Source: an uncultured Christensenella sp. (GTDB taxonomy: Bacteria > Bacillota > Clostridia > Christensenellales > Borkfalkiaceae). Taken from it: DNA of 64,000 nt. Positions 53,141 through 61,701 of this stretch are shown here, in pieces; position 1 is the stretch's first letter; each line of letters begins with the position of its first letter. The DNA lies in assembly GCA_910577055.1 (NCBI GenBank), contig CAJTKX010000005.1, positions 62,001 to 126,000 of the forward strand, written 5' to 3'. The notes beneath the pieces were generated by a model. That model searched no databases, was not told where the DNA came from, and saw nothing but the letters and a program-made list of their open reading frames with translations. The position numbers and the translations under genes are program-made.

Positions 53141-53650
53141 ATGAAAAAACTTTTATCTCTCATTTTTGCGCTATGCGCAACGGTTGCCGTGTTCGCTTTT
53201 GCGGGCTGTAATAACGAAGGCGGCACGGGCGGCGACGAAAAAACTTTGCCGGAAATTCAAGACGGTTATTCAATCTCGTACGTTTTCACCGTTAAAGGCG
53301 ATAAACTGAATATAACCGATACCACAAGCGTATACGACTATATGCAAGCGCTTTCTAACGAGGGGCTGTTGACCTTTGAGGGTAATAACGGCGATTACGG
53401 CTTCTACATTACCTCGGTTTTAGGCATAAAGGAAAATACTCAAAGCACTGCAAACGGCTACAAGGGTAACGCGTGGTCTTTATACACCACTATAACCGAA
53501 ATCGACGGCGTTCATTATTCTTCGAGTTACACCGCTTTTGATTATAACGGAATTACTTTGTACCAAGCCTCTTACGGCGTTTCGGGTGTTCCTTGCGTAG
53601 AGGGTGAAACATACGCTCTCGTCTACGAATACAGCGCGTTTACTTGGTAA
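53141..53650 (+). CDS. DUF4430-type lipoprotein (transcobalamin-like domain)
   Basis: 169 residues. Signal peptide with lipobox FAGC (Cys 23), Gly-rich linker, then a small beta domain with TTSVYDYMQALSNEG, YGFYITSVLGI, KGNAWSLYTTI and YALVYEYSAFTW, the DUF4430/transcobalamin C-terminal pattern seen in surface proteins that bind corrinoids. Under the cobalamin riboswitch, so a B12-capture role is likely. Ribosome site AAGGAG. Confidence 0.85.
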   Translation: MKKLLSLIFALCATVAVFAFAGCNNEGGTGGDEKTLPEIQDGYSISYVFTVKGDKLNITDTTSVYDYMQALSNEGLLTFEGNNGDYGFYITSVLGIKENTQSTANGYKGNAWSLYTTITEIDGVHYSSSYTAFDYNGITLYQASYGVSGVPCVEGETYALVYEYSAFTW

Positions 53651-54439
53651 ATGAACGGCGGGGTCGGATTTTCGCCGTCAAAAGAAACGGCTTATATCGC
53701 GGTGACTTGCGCCTTGTTGTTGGGCGGGCAGTTCGTGTTTTCGTTCGTTGCGGGCGTGGAAATCGTCACGCTTATTTTGGTGTGCTTTTCAAGTGTTTTC
53801 GGCGCAAGGCGGGGCGTAATTCTCGCCGCCTCGTTCAGCGTATCAAGGTGTATTGTTTTCGGCTTTACGCCCGCCGTATTGGTTTTGTACTTAATTTACT
53901 ATCCGGCGCTTGCCGCAATTTTCGGCGGACTCGGTCACTTTCAAAATTCCGCTTTCGGCAAAGCGGCTTTCGCCATCGTCGTAAACCTATTGCTTATATC
54001 GTTGATGCTTGCGTGTTCGCTGTCGTATGCGCTAAATCTAATTAAAGTTTCCCGCATATATAAAGTTACGGCGGACGTGCTGTTATGGATAATCTTTTCG
54101 CTTTGCGCCGTGCTTTTGGCGGCTTTCGATGTGCTTTTTATTTCGGCTAAATTTTTCAAAAGGCAAAACGGCGCGCTTTTAAAGGTTGTCGCATTCGCCG
54201 CAATAGCCGCCGTCTGCACAATTTGCTTTACGCTTTTGGACGACGTAATTTCGCCGCTTTTCTACGGTATGAACGGCGTATCCGCACTCGCTTATTTTTA
54301 CGCGTCGTTCACGGCAATGCTGCCGCAAACGGTCTGCGCAATAGTCACAGTCGCTACGCTGTTTCTGCCCGTCACAAAAGTGCTTTCGCGCTTTTCCGCA
54401 AAGCACAGTCTTTACGATAAAGTGCGCAAACCGCAGTAG
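53651..54439 (+). CDS. ECF-transporter S-component-like membrane protein (putative cobalamin)
   Basis: 262 residues, six or seven helices; SKETAYIAVTCALLLGGQFVFSFVAGVE resembles the N-terminal region of S components. The start codon directly follows the lipoprotein stop codon, so it is cotranscribed and under the riboswitch. Together they suggest cobalamin capture and import with a shared ECF energising module encoded elsewhere. Cobalamin specificity is inferred from regulation only. Confidence 0.72.
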   Translation: MNGGVGFSPSKETAYIAVTCALLLGGQFVFSFVAGVEIVTLILVCFSSVFGARRGVILAASFSVSRCIVFGFTPAVLVLYLIYYPALAAIFGGLGHFQNSAFGKAAFAIVVNLLLISLMLACSLSYALNLIKVSRIYKVTADVLLWIIFSLCAVLLAAFDVLFISAKFFKRQNGALLKVVAFAAIAAVCTICFTLLDDVISPLFYGMNGVSALAYFYASFTAMLPQTVCAIVTVATLFLPVTKVLSRFSAKHSLYDKVRKPQ

Positions 54440-54453
54440 AACCTTGCATTTCG

Positions 54454-54483
54454 TTTACAATACAATAATTTGTATTATATAAT
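54454..54483 (+). promoter_or_regulatory. Promoter of the aldo/keto reductase gene with palindromic operator
   Basis: TTTACA (54454-54459), 18-base spacer, TATAAT (54478-54483). The spacer is almost filled by the palindrome ATACAA-TAAT-TTGTAT (54460-54475), a likely repressor site. Confidence 0.7.
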
Positions 54484-54511
54484 GTGTATATTATAAATTA
54501 AGGAGTTATCT

Positions 54512-55339
54512 ACGATTAAGTTAAACAATAATGTGAATATTCCCGAAGTAGGTATAGGTACTTTTCTGCTTTCTCCCGAAGAAGCGTACAATTCTGTAAG
54601 CGAAGCGTTGAAATTGGGCTATCGACTTATAGACACAGCCAACGCTTACGGTAACGAAAGGTCGGTGGGCAACGCTATGCGTGACAGCGGCGTTGCGCGC
54701 AGCGACATTTTTCTCTCTACTAAAATTTGGGCAAGCGAATATCTTAACGACAACGCGGTAGACCAAACGCTTGCAAGGTTAGGCGTTGATTATATCGATT
54801 TGCTTTTCCTTCACCAACCTTGCGAAAATTATATGCACGCATACAGAAATTCGGAAAAGGCGTATAAAGAGGGCAAAATCAAATCGATAGGTATTTCCAA
54901 CTTCGAGGGACAGTATATAGAAAATTTGCTTAAAGAGTGCGAAATTATCCCTCAAATAATTCAAGTGGAGGCGCACCCTTATTATACCCAAACCGAACTG
55001 CGCAAAACTCTTGCCCAAAACGACATTAAATTAATGAGCTGGTATCCCTTAGGGCACGGCGACAGCGCGCTAATTAACGAGCCTATTTTTAAAAAACTTG
55101 GCGAAAAATACGGTAAAACTTCGGCGCAGATTTGCTTGCGTTGGCATATCGATATGGGATTTATCGTTATCCCGGGCAGCAAAAATTCCAAACATATATC
55201 AGATAACTTCGATATTCTCGACTTTTCGCTTACCTCCGAAGAAATGGCGGAGGTTGCCAAGCTTGACAAAGGAAAAAGGTATTATAACAGAACCGACGCA
55301 CAACTGAAAGAGTTTTCCGCTTGGCGCCCTAATTTATAA
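54512..55339 (+). CDS. Aldo/keto reductase, with possible ACG start
   Basis: NADPH-dependent carbonyl reductase of the AKR fold: GIGTFLLSPEEAYNSVSEAL, catalytic Asp/Tyr in LIDTANAYGNE, Lys in LSTKIWASEY, His in LLFLHQPCENY, cofactor site in VIPGSKNSKHI. The first ordinary start is GTG at 54533 (MNIPEVGIGTF) and has no ribosome site. The frame extends upstream as IKLNNN, the usual AKR N-terminus, and AGGAG (54501-54505) lies 6 bases before ACG at 54512, so translation may begin there. The protein from 54533 has 268 residues. Confidence 0.9.
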   Translation, partial: TIKLNNNVNIPEVGIGTFLLSPEEAYNSVSEALKLGYRLIDTANAYGNERSVGNAMRDSGVARSDIFLSTKIWASEYLNDNAVDQTLARLGVDYIDLLFLHQPCENYMHAYRNSEKAYKEGKIKSIGISNFEGQYIENLLKECEIIPQIIQVEAHPYYTQTELRKTLAQNDIKLMSWYPLGHGDSALINEPIFKKLGEKYGKTSAQICLRWHIDMGFIVIPGSKNSKHISDNFDILDFSLTSEEMAEVAKLDKGKRYYNRTDAQLKEFSAWRPNL

Positions 55340-55488
55340 ACAGCGTAAAATAGTTATGGTAAGACTCGTAATTCCGTGGTTACCACAACAAAACGCATCG
55401 GGTTATTTATCGTTATGTCGCAGAAATTTCGTTTTATTATAATTCAAACGGAGTTTTTTGTCTTATTTATCGGCAATAGCCTCAATAG

Positions 55489-56165
55489 AACCCCGCCACT
55501 ATGGCGGGGTTTTCGTTTGCACAAAAAAGTCCGAACCAAAACGGTTCTACCTGCCAGTTGCAGAAGAAGAAAATCAAACGGAGGATAATTAAAATGCCAG
55601 AGCAAAATAATATCACAAACAGTTTAGCACATACGAAATGGAATTGCAAGTATCACATAGTGTTCGCACCGAAATATAGGCGGAAAGTATTTTTTGAAGA
55701 GAAACGAATAGAAATACGAGAAATCTTGCGAACGCTATGCCAATGAAAGGGCATTGAAGTGATAGAAGGAGAAATATGCCCAGACCATATACATATGTTG
55801 GTAAGCATACCACCCAAAATGAGCGTTGCGGGATTTATGGGATATTTGAAAGGCAAGAGCAGTCTAATGATATACCAAAAGTGGGGCAATATGAAACTTG
55901 CATACCGCAACCGTGAATTTTGGTGTAAGGGGTACTATGTAGATACAGTAGGTAAAAATACTACTGCAATAAAAGAGTACATAGCAAACCAATTAAAGCA
56001 AGATAAAGAAGCAGACCAATTAAGCGTGTTCGACCCGAACGACCCTTTTAAGGGTAGCAAGTAAAAGATGCATGACTGGCAGGTCAATTCTCCGGCGCAC
56101 TTGTGCGCTGCCAATATTGATTAGGGCTATGCCCGAAAATGAAATACCACCCGCTATGCGGGTGG
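55489..56165 (+). mobile_element. IS200/IS605-type insertion sequence (tnpA only), inactive
   Basis: Single Y1 transposase gene flanked by subterminal hairpins as in IS200: left AACCCCGCC/GGCGGGGTT (55489-55511), right CCACCCGC/GCGGGTGG (56147-56165). An inner inverted pair ACCTGCCAGT (55549) and ACTGGCAGGT (56075) also brackets the gene. Exact ends and target cannot be fixed without an empty site. Confidence 0.75.
55594..56064 (+). pseudogene. tnpA: IS200-type transposase TnpA interrupted by a nonsense codon
   Basis: The frame reads KWNCKYHIVFAPKYRRKVFF, then TGA at 55744-55746 where the family usually has an aromatic residue before KG-[IV]-E, then continues in the same frame with ICPDHIHMLVSIPPKMSVAG (HUH motif HIH) and the Tyr region FWCKGYYVDTVG. 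A single TGG to TGA change explains it. Ribosome site GGAGG. TGA acts as a stop elsewhere in the window and Trp is encoded by TGG, so this is a real stop. Confidence 0.88.
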
Positions 56166-56220
56166 ATTATTATTACATAGTAAAACGCAACCCCATTCTG
56201 TATTCGAATAAGGTTGCGTA

Positions 56221-56297
56221 TGGTGCGCCGTAAGGAATTCGAATCCCTAGCCTTTGGTTCCGTAGACCAACGCTCTATCCAGTTGAGCTAACAGCGC
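56221..56297 (-). tRNA. tRNA-Arg (anticodon ACG)
   Basis: 77 bases: acceptor GCGCTGT/ACGGCGC, D-arm AGCTCAACTGGATAGAGC, anticodon stem TTGGT/ACCAA with loop CTACGGA (ACG), T-loop TTCGAAT, encoded CCA. Confidence 0.95.
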
Positions 56298-56351
56298 ATA
56301 AAGATATTAAATTATAAAACCAAAGGCAATAAGCCTTTAGCTGCACTCATA

Positions 56352-56386
56352 AGACCAACGCTCTATCCAGTTGAGCTAACAGCGCA
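56352..56386 (-). repeat. Duplicated 5' half of tRNA-Arg (tRNA fragment)
   Basis: 35 bases identical to 56264-56298, i.e. acceptor 5' strand, D-arm and 5' anticodon stem of the adjacent tRNA-Arg, located just upstream of it. The 3' half is missing: after the anticodon position the sequence diverges, so it is not a functional tRNA. Confidence 0.85.
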
Positions 56387-56474
56387 ATTATCAAACCGTT
56401 ATTTTCAAACGGCTAAAACATTATATAAAATATAATTTTTTTTGTCAATCGTTTTTTAAGCGCGAAAAATTAAT

Positions 56475-57335
56475 TTATCGCCAAAGCTCGTCAAGGTCAA
56501 AGCCGAAAACTTGCACGGGCTGCAAATAGTCGGAGTTCGCCAAGTCGTACGGCACAACCATACACCCGCCGTTGCTATCCAAGTCGATACCGAACTGCTT
56601 AAACGCATACCAAATAATATGTGCGCATTGGGTTTTTCCTATATCGTTTTTATTCGTCAGTAGTCCCGCCAAGCCCTCGTACGGGATACCTATAAGACTC
56701 GTTTTTGCGTAATCTACAACATTTTGTATGGTTTCCGCGCTGATTTTATTTGGGTCGGGGCGTAAAACCATAAAATTCACCCTATCGGTGAAGTCCCGCA
56801 CAGTGCCTATTCTGCTGTAAGTTCCGTATGCGTTCGCTTGCATAACGCTGCCCAAGGTTCCGCCGCCCGTCACCAAACCCGCGTGTCCGATCCTAACGAA
56901 AGAAATGTGCGTGGAGGAGGTCACTATTATATCGCCGTCCTCCAAATAAATATTTGCAATATGCGTTTCGATAAAGTCGGTACAAGCATAGGGCGCAACT
57001 TGCCCGTTTTTAACCTCGTGCGGCTCAAAAAAATCGTCTTGAATTTGCTTAACAAGCCTTTTGCCCGCGTCGCCCCTCTCGATAGCGCGGTCAACGCCAA
57101 TCTTAGTTAAACCCGTCTGACGGTACAAAACCTCGTATGCCTCGTCCGTCAGTTCGCCGTTCAAATACTCGTCCAAGTCCAACTTTTCGTAATCGGGTTG
57201 AATGCACCTAATATTCGCGTCGGAAACCCAAAACGCAATCTGCAACCCGAACGCAACCAACGCAAGAAAAACTATGAACGCGCCGCAAACTATCAAGGCA
57301 ATTATTCTTTTTGATAGCTTTTTTCTCTCTTTCAT
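56475..57335 (-). CDS. YiiX/YebB-like permuted papain-fold hydrolase, membrane-anchored
   Basis: 286 residues. N-terminal membrane helix (~10-34), then a permuted NlpC/P60-like domain: His in VRIGHAGLVTGGG comes first and the Cys in KTQCAHIIWYAFKQFGIDLD follows, the reversed order typical of the YiiX/C92 group. Likely acts outside the cell on wall peptides or lipids; the substrate is unknown. Follows the dipeptidase gene by 2 bases on the same strand. Confidence 0.82.
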   Translation of the reverse strand: MKERKKLSKRIIALIVCGAFIVFLALVAFGLQIAFWVSDANIRCIQPDYEKLDLDEYLNGELTDEAYEVLYRQTGLTKIGVDRAIERGDAGKRLVKQIQDDFFEPHEVKNGQVAPYACTDFIETHIANIYLEDGDIIVTSSTHISFVRIGHAGLVTGGGTLGSVMQANAYGTYSRIGTVRDFTDRVNFMVLRPDPNKISAETIQNVVDYAKTSLIGIPYEGLAGLLTNKNDIGKTQCAHIIWYAFKQFGIDLDSNGGCMVVPYDLANSDYLQPVQVFGFDLDELWR

Positions 57336-57337
57336 AA

Positions 57338-58582
57338 TTATTTCGTCAGCCTTTCAATTGCCAATTTGTAAATTTTAAAGCACTTTTCGATTTTCTCGAA
57401 AGTGATATACTCGTTTGCTTGGTGAATCGTGTTCTCCTCGCCGGCTTCTTCGGGCCCGAACGCCGCGCCGCACTTTAACGCCCGCGCATAAGTTCCCCCG
57501 CCGATAGCGACGGGCTGCACCGATTTCCCCGTAACCTCGTTATAAACCGAGCACAACGTTTTTATAAGGAAACAATTTTTATCGTTGAAGAGGGGGGCTT
57601 GCTCGGAAACAATTTCATACTCAATCCCGCCGTCTTTTATCGGTTTTAAAATATCTTCCTTTTTCATCGTGGCGGGATATCGGATATCGCAAGTCACCGA
57701 AAGCTCGTCGCCCGCTTGCTCTATAACGTTGGGCGAAAAGGTGAGATAGCCCGTTTCGTCGTTAAGCTCCTTCAAACCGAAGCAATTGCCGAACAATGCG
57801 TCCTTAATATCTTCAAGCCCCAAATATTCCAAAATCGGTTTAATTGCATTTACTCCCTCGTCGGGTGTGGAACCGTGCGCCGACTTGCCCACGGCAACCA
57901 ACTTTCCGCCCTCGGATAACAGTCTAAGGCTTGCCGCTTTCTCCAAATCGAGGGGCGCCATTACTTCACAGCGGTCGCAAACCATATTCGCATAGCTGCC
58001 GCCTTTAAGCCCCGTAAACGAGCCGCCCGCCGTAAATTTCAGTTTAAGGTGCAAAATTCCCTTTTCGGCGTAGATGACGGGGAAGTCCGCATCGGGCGAA
58101 AATCCCTCTTCGGGCATAACGGCGTGCGCTTTATAATAATCGATGCAGCCCCAGCCGCTCTCTTCGTTGCAGCCTACAATAAGCTTAATTCTGCGCTTTG
58201 GCTTAAACCCCTCGTCCAACAACGCTTTCATCGCAAAAAGCGCGCAAACGGCGGGACCCTTATCGTCCATTGCGCCTCTGCCCCAAATTCGTTTATTTTC
58301 GTAATCTATCTCGCCGCCGAACGCGTCCCGAGTCCAACCGCCGCCGGCGGGCACCACGTCAAGGTGCGCAAGTATCGCAAAGTCCTTGCCCGTGCCGAAA
58401 ACCACCTCGCCCGCATATCCGTCGTAATTTTTCGTTTTAAAGCCCAAAAATGCCGCAAGGCTTAAAAAATAATCAAGAGCTTTTCTCGCTCCCGCGCCGA
58501 ACGGCGCGCCCGCTTCGGGGGCGGCTTGCGCCGAATTGAATTTAATTAGCTGTGATAAGTTTTTTACTATATCGTCAAACAT
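57338..58582 (-). CDS. M20-family dipeptidase (PepV-like)
   Basis: About 414 residues. Metal site residues: His/Asp in LAHLDVVPAGG, Asp in GRGAMDDKGP, Glu pair in GCNEESGWGC, Asp in FSPDADFPV, His near the C-terminus (ENTIHQANEY). The PepV lid domain is present. Hydrolyses dipeptides for amino-acid supply. ATG at 58582 with GAGG upstream is preferred over an upstream start at 58603. Confidence 0.93.
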   Translation of the reverse strand: MFDDIVKNLSQLIKFNSAQAAPEAGAPFGAGARKALDYFLSLAAFLGFKTKNYDGYAGEVVFGTGKDFAILAHLDVVPAGGGWTRDAFGGEIDYENKRIWGRGAMDDKGPAVCALFAMKALLDEGFKPKRRIKLIVGCNEESGWGCIDYYKAHAVMPEEGFSPDADFPVIYAEKGILHLKLKFTAGGSFTGLKGGSYANMVCDRCEVMAPLDLEKAASLRLLSEGGKLVAVGKSAHGSTPDEGVNAIKPILEYLGLEDIKDALFGNCFGLKELNDETGYLTFSPNVIEQAGDELSVTCDIRYPATMKKEDILKPIKDGGIEYEIVSEQAPLFNDKNCFLIKTLCSVYNEVTGKSVQPVAIGGGTYARALKCGAAFGPEEAGEENTIHQANEYITFEKIEKCFKIYKLAIERLTK

Positions 58583-58691
58583 AAAAAAACCTCGTAAAAA
58601 CATTATACAACTTTTTTAATTTATGGTAAAATAAAAAAGATATATTTTCGCAAATTTCAATCACCCTTTTAATCGGCAAAAAAGGAAAAAT

Positions 58692-59903
58692 ATGGGCGCA
58701 AAAAAAAAGTTTGACTTGTATTCAAAAAGAATTATCGATTATATAAAGCTATTGTTTGTCATTTTAATGGGCGTAATCTGTATAGTCATTTGCGCACAAG
58801 CATTTTCAAAGGTTTCCGCAGCTAACTTTTACGCCACGATAGCTTGCTGCTTGATTTTAACCGCATTAGAAGCTGTAAACGCTTTCGTCGTAAAAAAGTT
58901 CGTTGCGAAAATGGTGTTCTACGGATTGGACAGCGCGCTCATTCTTACAATCTGCATTTTGACGGGTAACTCGTTTATGTCAACGATTTACTGCATAGTT
59001 TTAACGCAGTGCTACATCGCGGTCGAAAGTTTTAAAGATAAGTGCGTCTTGTTCGGCGTAAGCTGCGGCATATTCAGCGTATCGTTCCTTATCGGCAGTT
59101 TCGTAAGCAATCCCAACCCCGACGCGGTCGAAATTATCTCGGGGGTTTTATTCGGGCTTGTTGCAATAGTTTTAGACTTTGTCATAGTAACGTTTTTGCT
59201 CAAATTCTACAAGACTAACCTCGAACTGTCCGCCGCACTGAAAGAAGCGGACGAAAATCGCGCCCGTCTCGAAGAAGCGTATGAGGAACTGACCAGCACC
59301 AAAGTATTTGAAGAGCGCAACCGCATAGCCAAGGATATTCACGACACGGCGGGGCACTCGATGACCACCGTAATTATGCAGACAGAGGCGGCCAAGCTGT
59401 TAATAGACGAAAACCCGCAAGAAGCTAAAACCCGAATAATTTCCGCAAACATACAAGCGAAAAACGCCTTAGAGCAAATGCGTGAAAGCGTGCACCTTTT
59501 GGCGGGGCGGGACAAAGCCCGTCCTTTGCGCGAAGAAATAGAAGAGGTCATTGCACAAACCATTGACGGCACCTCGGTAAAGGCGCGTTACGATTTGGAC
59601 GACGTCCAACCCGAATACGAAACTTACCGCTTTATCGTAAACAGCTTAAAAGAGCTTTTGTCAAACGGCATACGTCACGGCAAAGCTACGGCGTTTTACG
59701 TCGAACTTAAAGCTTGGAAAGATGTGCTAACCCTACTCGTTTCGGACAACGGCGAAGGGGTCAAGGGTGAGATAAGGGAAGGGTTCGGACTTAAAGGCAT
59801 ACGCGAAAAAGCCGAGCGAATGGGCGGAAAGGTATGGCTATCGAGCGAAGAAGGGGACGGGTTCGAAATAGAGATAACCGTGCCCGCAAAGGAGACTAAA
59901 TGA
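58692..59903 (+). CDS. Sensor histidine kinase, NarL/HisKA_3 type
   Basis: 403 residues: six N-terminal membrane helices (to ~175), a short coiled coil (ADENRARLEEAYEELTS), dimerisation box with phospho-His in FEERNRIAKDIHDTAGHSMT, and ATP domain with ELLSNGIRHGKA (N box) and DNGEGV (G box). No extracellular sensor domain, so it probably senses within the membrane. Ribosome site AAGGAAAAATATG. Overlaps the response regulator gene by 4 bases. Confidence 0.94.
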   Translation: MGAKKKFDLYSKRIIDYIKLLFVILMGVICIVICAQAFSKVSAANFYATIACCLILTALEAVNAFVVKKFVAKMVFYGLDSALILTICILTGNSFMSTIYCIVLTQCYIAVESFKDKCVLFGVSCGIFSVSFLIGSFVSNPNPDAVEIISGVLFGLVAIVLDFVIVTFLLKFYKTNLELSAALKEADENRARLEEAYEELTSTKVFEERNRIAKDIHDTAGHSMTTVIMQTEAAKLLIDENPQEAKTRIISANIQAKNALEQMRESVHLLAGRDKARPLREEIEEVIAQTIDGTSVKARYDLDDVQPEYETYRFIVNSLKELLSNGIRHGKATAFYVELKAWKDVLTLLVSDNGEGVKGEIREGFGLKGIREKAERMGGKVWLSSEEGDGFEIEITVPAKETK

Positions 59904-60538
59904 TAAAAGTACTGTTAGTGGACGACCAACAAATACTTGCCGAAGGCATAAAATCCGTTCTCGAAACCTCGCGCGAAGTAGAGGTTGTGGGAATAGCGTC
60001 GGACGGCGTTCGTGCCGTCGAGGCGGTTTCCGCCGTCAAGCCCGACGTCGTTTTAATGGACATACGAATGCCCAACATGAACGGCGTGGTTGCAACCAAA
60101 AAAATCAAGGAAATAGACGAGAATATCAAAATAATAATTCTCACCACTTTTGACGACAGCGACTATATTCTAAGTGCCATAAACAACGGCGCAAGCGGAT
60201 ACCTTTTAAAGGACATCGGCGCAACCGCTTTAATAGACGCGGTGAAGAACGCTTACGCCGGCGATACTATATTGCCGGCAAAAATCGCACGGAAGATTAC
60301 TTCGGCCGCCGCAATGATTTCCTCGGATAAGGAATACAAGCTAAAAAAAACTTATAACTTTTCCGAGCGAGAGGTGGAAATCGCTTTAATGCTGTCCGAC
60401 GGCTTTACCAACAGACAGATAGCTTCCGCCTTGAAATTATCCGACGGCACCGCAAGAAATTACATCAGCGCAATCTATTTAAAGCTGGGCGTAGACGGTC
60501 GCTCAGCCGCGGTCGAAAAACTGAAAAATTTGCAATAG
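59900..60538 (+). CDS. Response regulator, NarL/LuxR type
   Basis: 212 residues: receiver domain with acidic pair DDQQ, phospho-Asp in VVLMDIRMPNMNG, Thr/Lys switch residues (ILTTFDD, LLKDIG), and a LuxR HTH (FSEREVEIALMLSDGFTNRQ). Pairs with the kinase upstream. Targets are not evident. Confidence 0.95.
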   Translation: MIKVLLVDDQQILAEGIKSVLETSREVEVVGIASDGVRAVEAVSAVKPDVVLMDIRMPNMNGVVATKKIKEIDENIKIIILTTFDDSDYILSAINNGASGYLLKDIGATALIDAVKNAYAGDTILPAKIARKITSAAAMISSDKEYKLKKTYNFSEREVEIALMLSDGFTNRQIASALKLSDGTARNYISAIYLKLGVDGRSAAVEKLKNLQ

Positions 60539-60577
60539 ACCCCCATATATCCCACAAACAACGTATTTTTTACTAAA

Positions 60578-60615
60578 CCCGCCCTTTGGCACAGCCAAAG
60601 GGCGGGTATTTCAAT
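60578..60615. terminator. Bidirectional terminator between the two-component pair and the SpoIIE gene
   Basis: CCCGCCCTTTGGC (60578-60590) pairs with GCCAAAGGGCGGG (60594-60606) around ACA. Confidence 0.85.
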
Positions 60616-60627
60616 CATATATATGGG

Positions 60628-61698
60628 TCAAAGGTCAAAAGCAATGGCTGTAATATCGTCGTTCAATTCCTTACAGAAAGCCCGCAAGTTATTTTCAAGG
60701 TTTTTAATAAAATCATCCGCCGTTCTCGAATAAGACAGCGTCTTAATCACTTTGTCAACGCCGAACATTTCCCCGCGCTCGTTTTTGCACTCGGTCGCGC
60801 CGTCCGTCAACAGAACCAAAATATCGCCTTTTTTATAAGGTATGCTGTCGTCGAAGTAAGCGGGGTTGTCAAACCAGTTCGATACGGGAGGAGAGTTCAA
60901 CATAACCCTCGTAATTCCGCTGCCCGTTTTCAGCAGCAACGGTACGTTATGCCCCGCCATGGAATAGGTTATACTGTCCTCGTCAATTCGCACCGCGGCA
61001 ACGGTAACGTAGTTTCTTTCGTCCAAATTCAACTCTCTGAACTTCGCGCTTAGGTTGGATATCGCTTGCGCGGGGGAGGGTGTTTTCTTATCGTAAGCCG
61101 CTTTCACAAACGCAGAAAGCATACCCGCCGCAACGCCCTTGCCCGATACGTCCGCAATCACGCCGCACGCAGAGTTTTCCACTGTGTATACGTCGGGTAA
61201 ATCGCCGCCTATTTCGCGGCACGGCAAATATGTGTAGGAGTATTTCTTGCCGCCCGCCCATTTTCCCGCGGGCAAAAGCCTTTGTTGAATGTTTTTCGCC
61301 GTTTGCAGCTCACGCGCGACTTCCAGCTCGAACGCGTCGTCCACGGTCGCCATACACAGTCCGCCGCCGAGCGGGGTTACCGTTATCGAGTAGGAAACCT
61401 CGTGCACGGTTTCGCCGCTTTTAACGCGCTGAAACACCCGCCGCGCGACCTCTTTATTCGAAAGGAACGCGTCCTCGAACGTTTCCGCCAGCCCGCAGCC
61501 TCGGCAACCTCCATCCTCGCCGCAACGCTTGCAATTTCCCGCGCAAGCCGTTACCGAGCCTAACGTCCCGCGCGCCGCGCCGTTCGGGAACAGATTTCTG
61601 AACGCGCGGTTATAGAACGTCGATTTTAAGTTTTGGTCGGCGACGACAACGGCTGATTTAACGTTGTTTAAAATTCGCCTCAAATATTTTTCGGTCAT
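60628..61698 (-). CDS. PAS-SpoIIE-type PP2C protein phosphatase with Cys-rich PAS domain
   Basis: 356 residues. An N-terminal PAS domain (~8-125) contains C52, C56, C59, C65 and C68 (CAGNCKRCGEDGGCRGCG), which looks like an Fe-S or zinc site. The linker QTAKNIQQRLLP leads into the PP2C/SpoIIE domain with metal aspartates in CREIGGDLPDVYTV, IADVSGKGVAAG, LTDGATECKNERGEMFG and DDITAIAF. It dephosphorylates an unknown partner, typically an anti-sigma antagonist; none is adjacent. The cysteines suggest redox or Fe-S sensing. TTG/ATG choice not problematic. Confidence 0.88.
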   Translation of the reverse strand: MTEKYLRRILNNVKSAVVVADQNLKSTFYNRAFRNLFPNGAARGTLGSVTACAGNCKRCGEDGGCRGCGLAETFEDAFLSNKEVARRVFQRVKSGETVHEVSYSITVTPLGGGLCMATVDDAFELEVARELQTAKNIQQRLLPAGKWAGGKKYSYTYLPCREIGGDLPDVYTVENSACGVIADVSGKGVAAGMLSAFVKAAYDKKTPSPAQAISNLSAKFRELNLDERNYVTVAAVRIDEDSITYSMAGHNVPLLLKTGSGITRVMLNSPPVSNWFDNPAYFDDSIPYKKGDILVLLTDGATECKNERGEMFGVDKVIKTLSYSRTADDFIKNLENNLRAFCKELNDDITAIAFDL

Positions 61699-61701
61699 AA
61701 A

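Noticed and set aside
55376..55588. Short frame before the IS200 transposase
   Set aside because: It crosses the left subterminal hairpin and ends over the tnpA ribosome site; no domain visible.
55744..55746. TGA read as Trp (alternative genetic code)
   Set aside because: All other genes use TGG for Trp and several appear to end in TGA (for example nadA at 4176), so this is a nonsense mutation.
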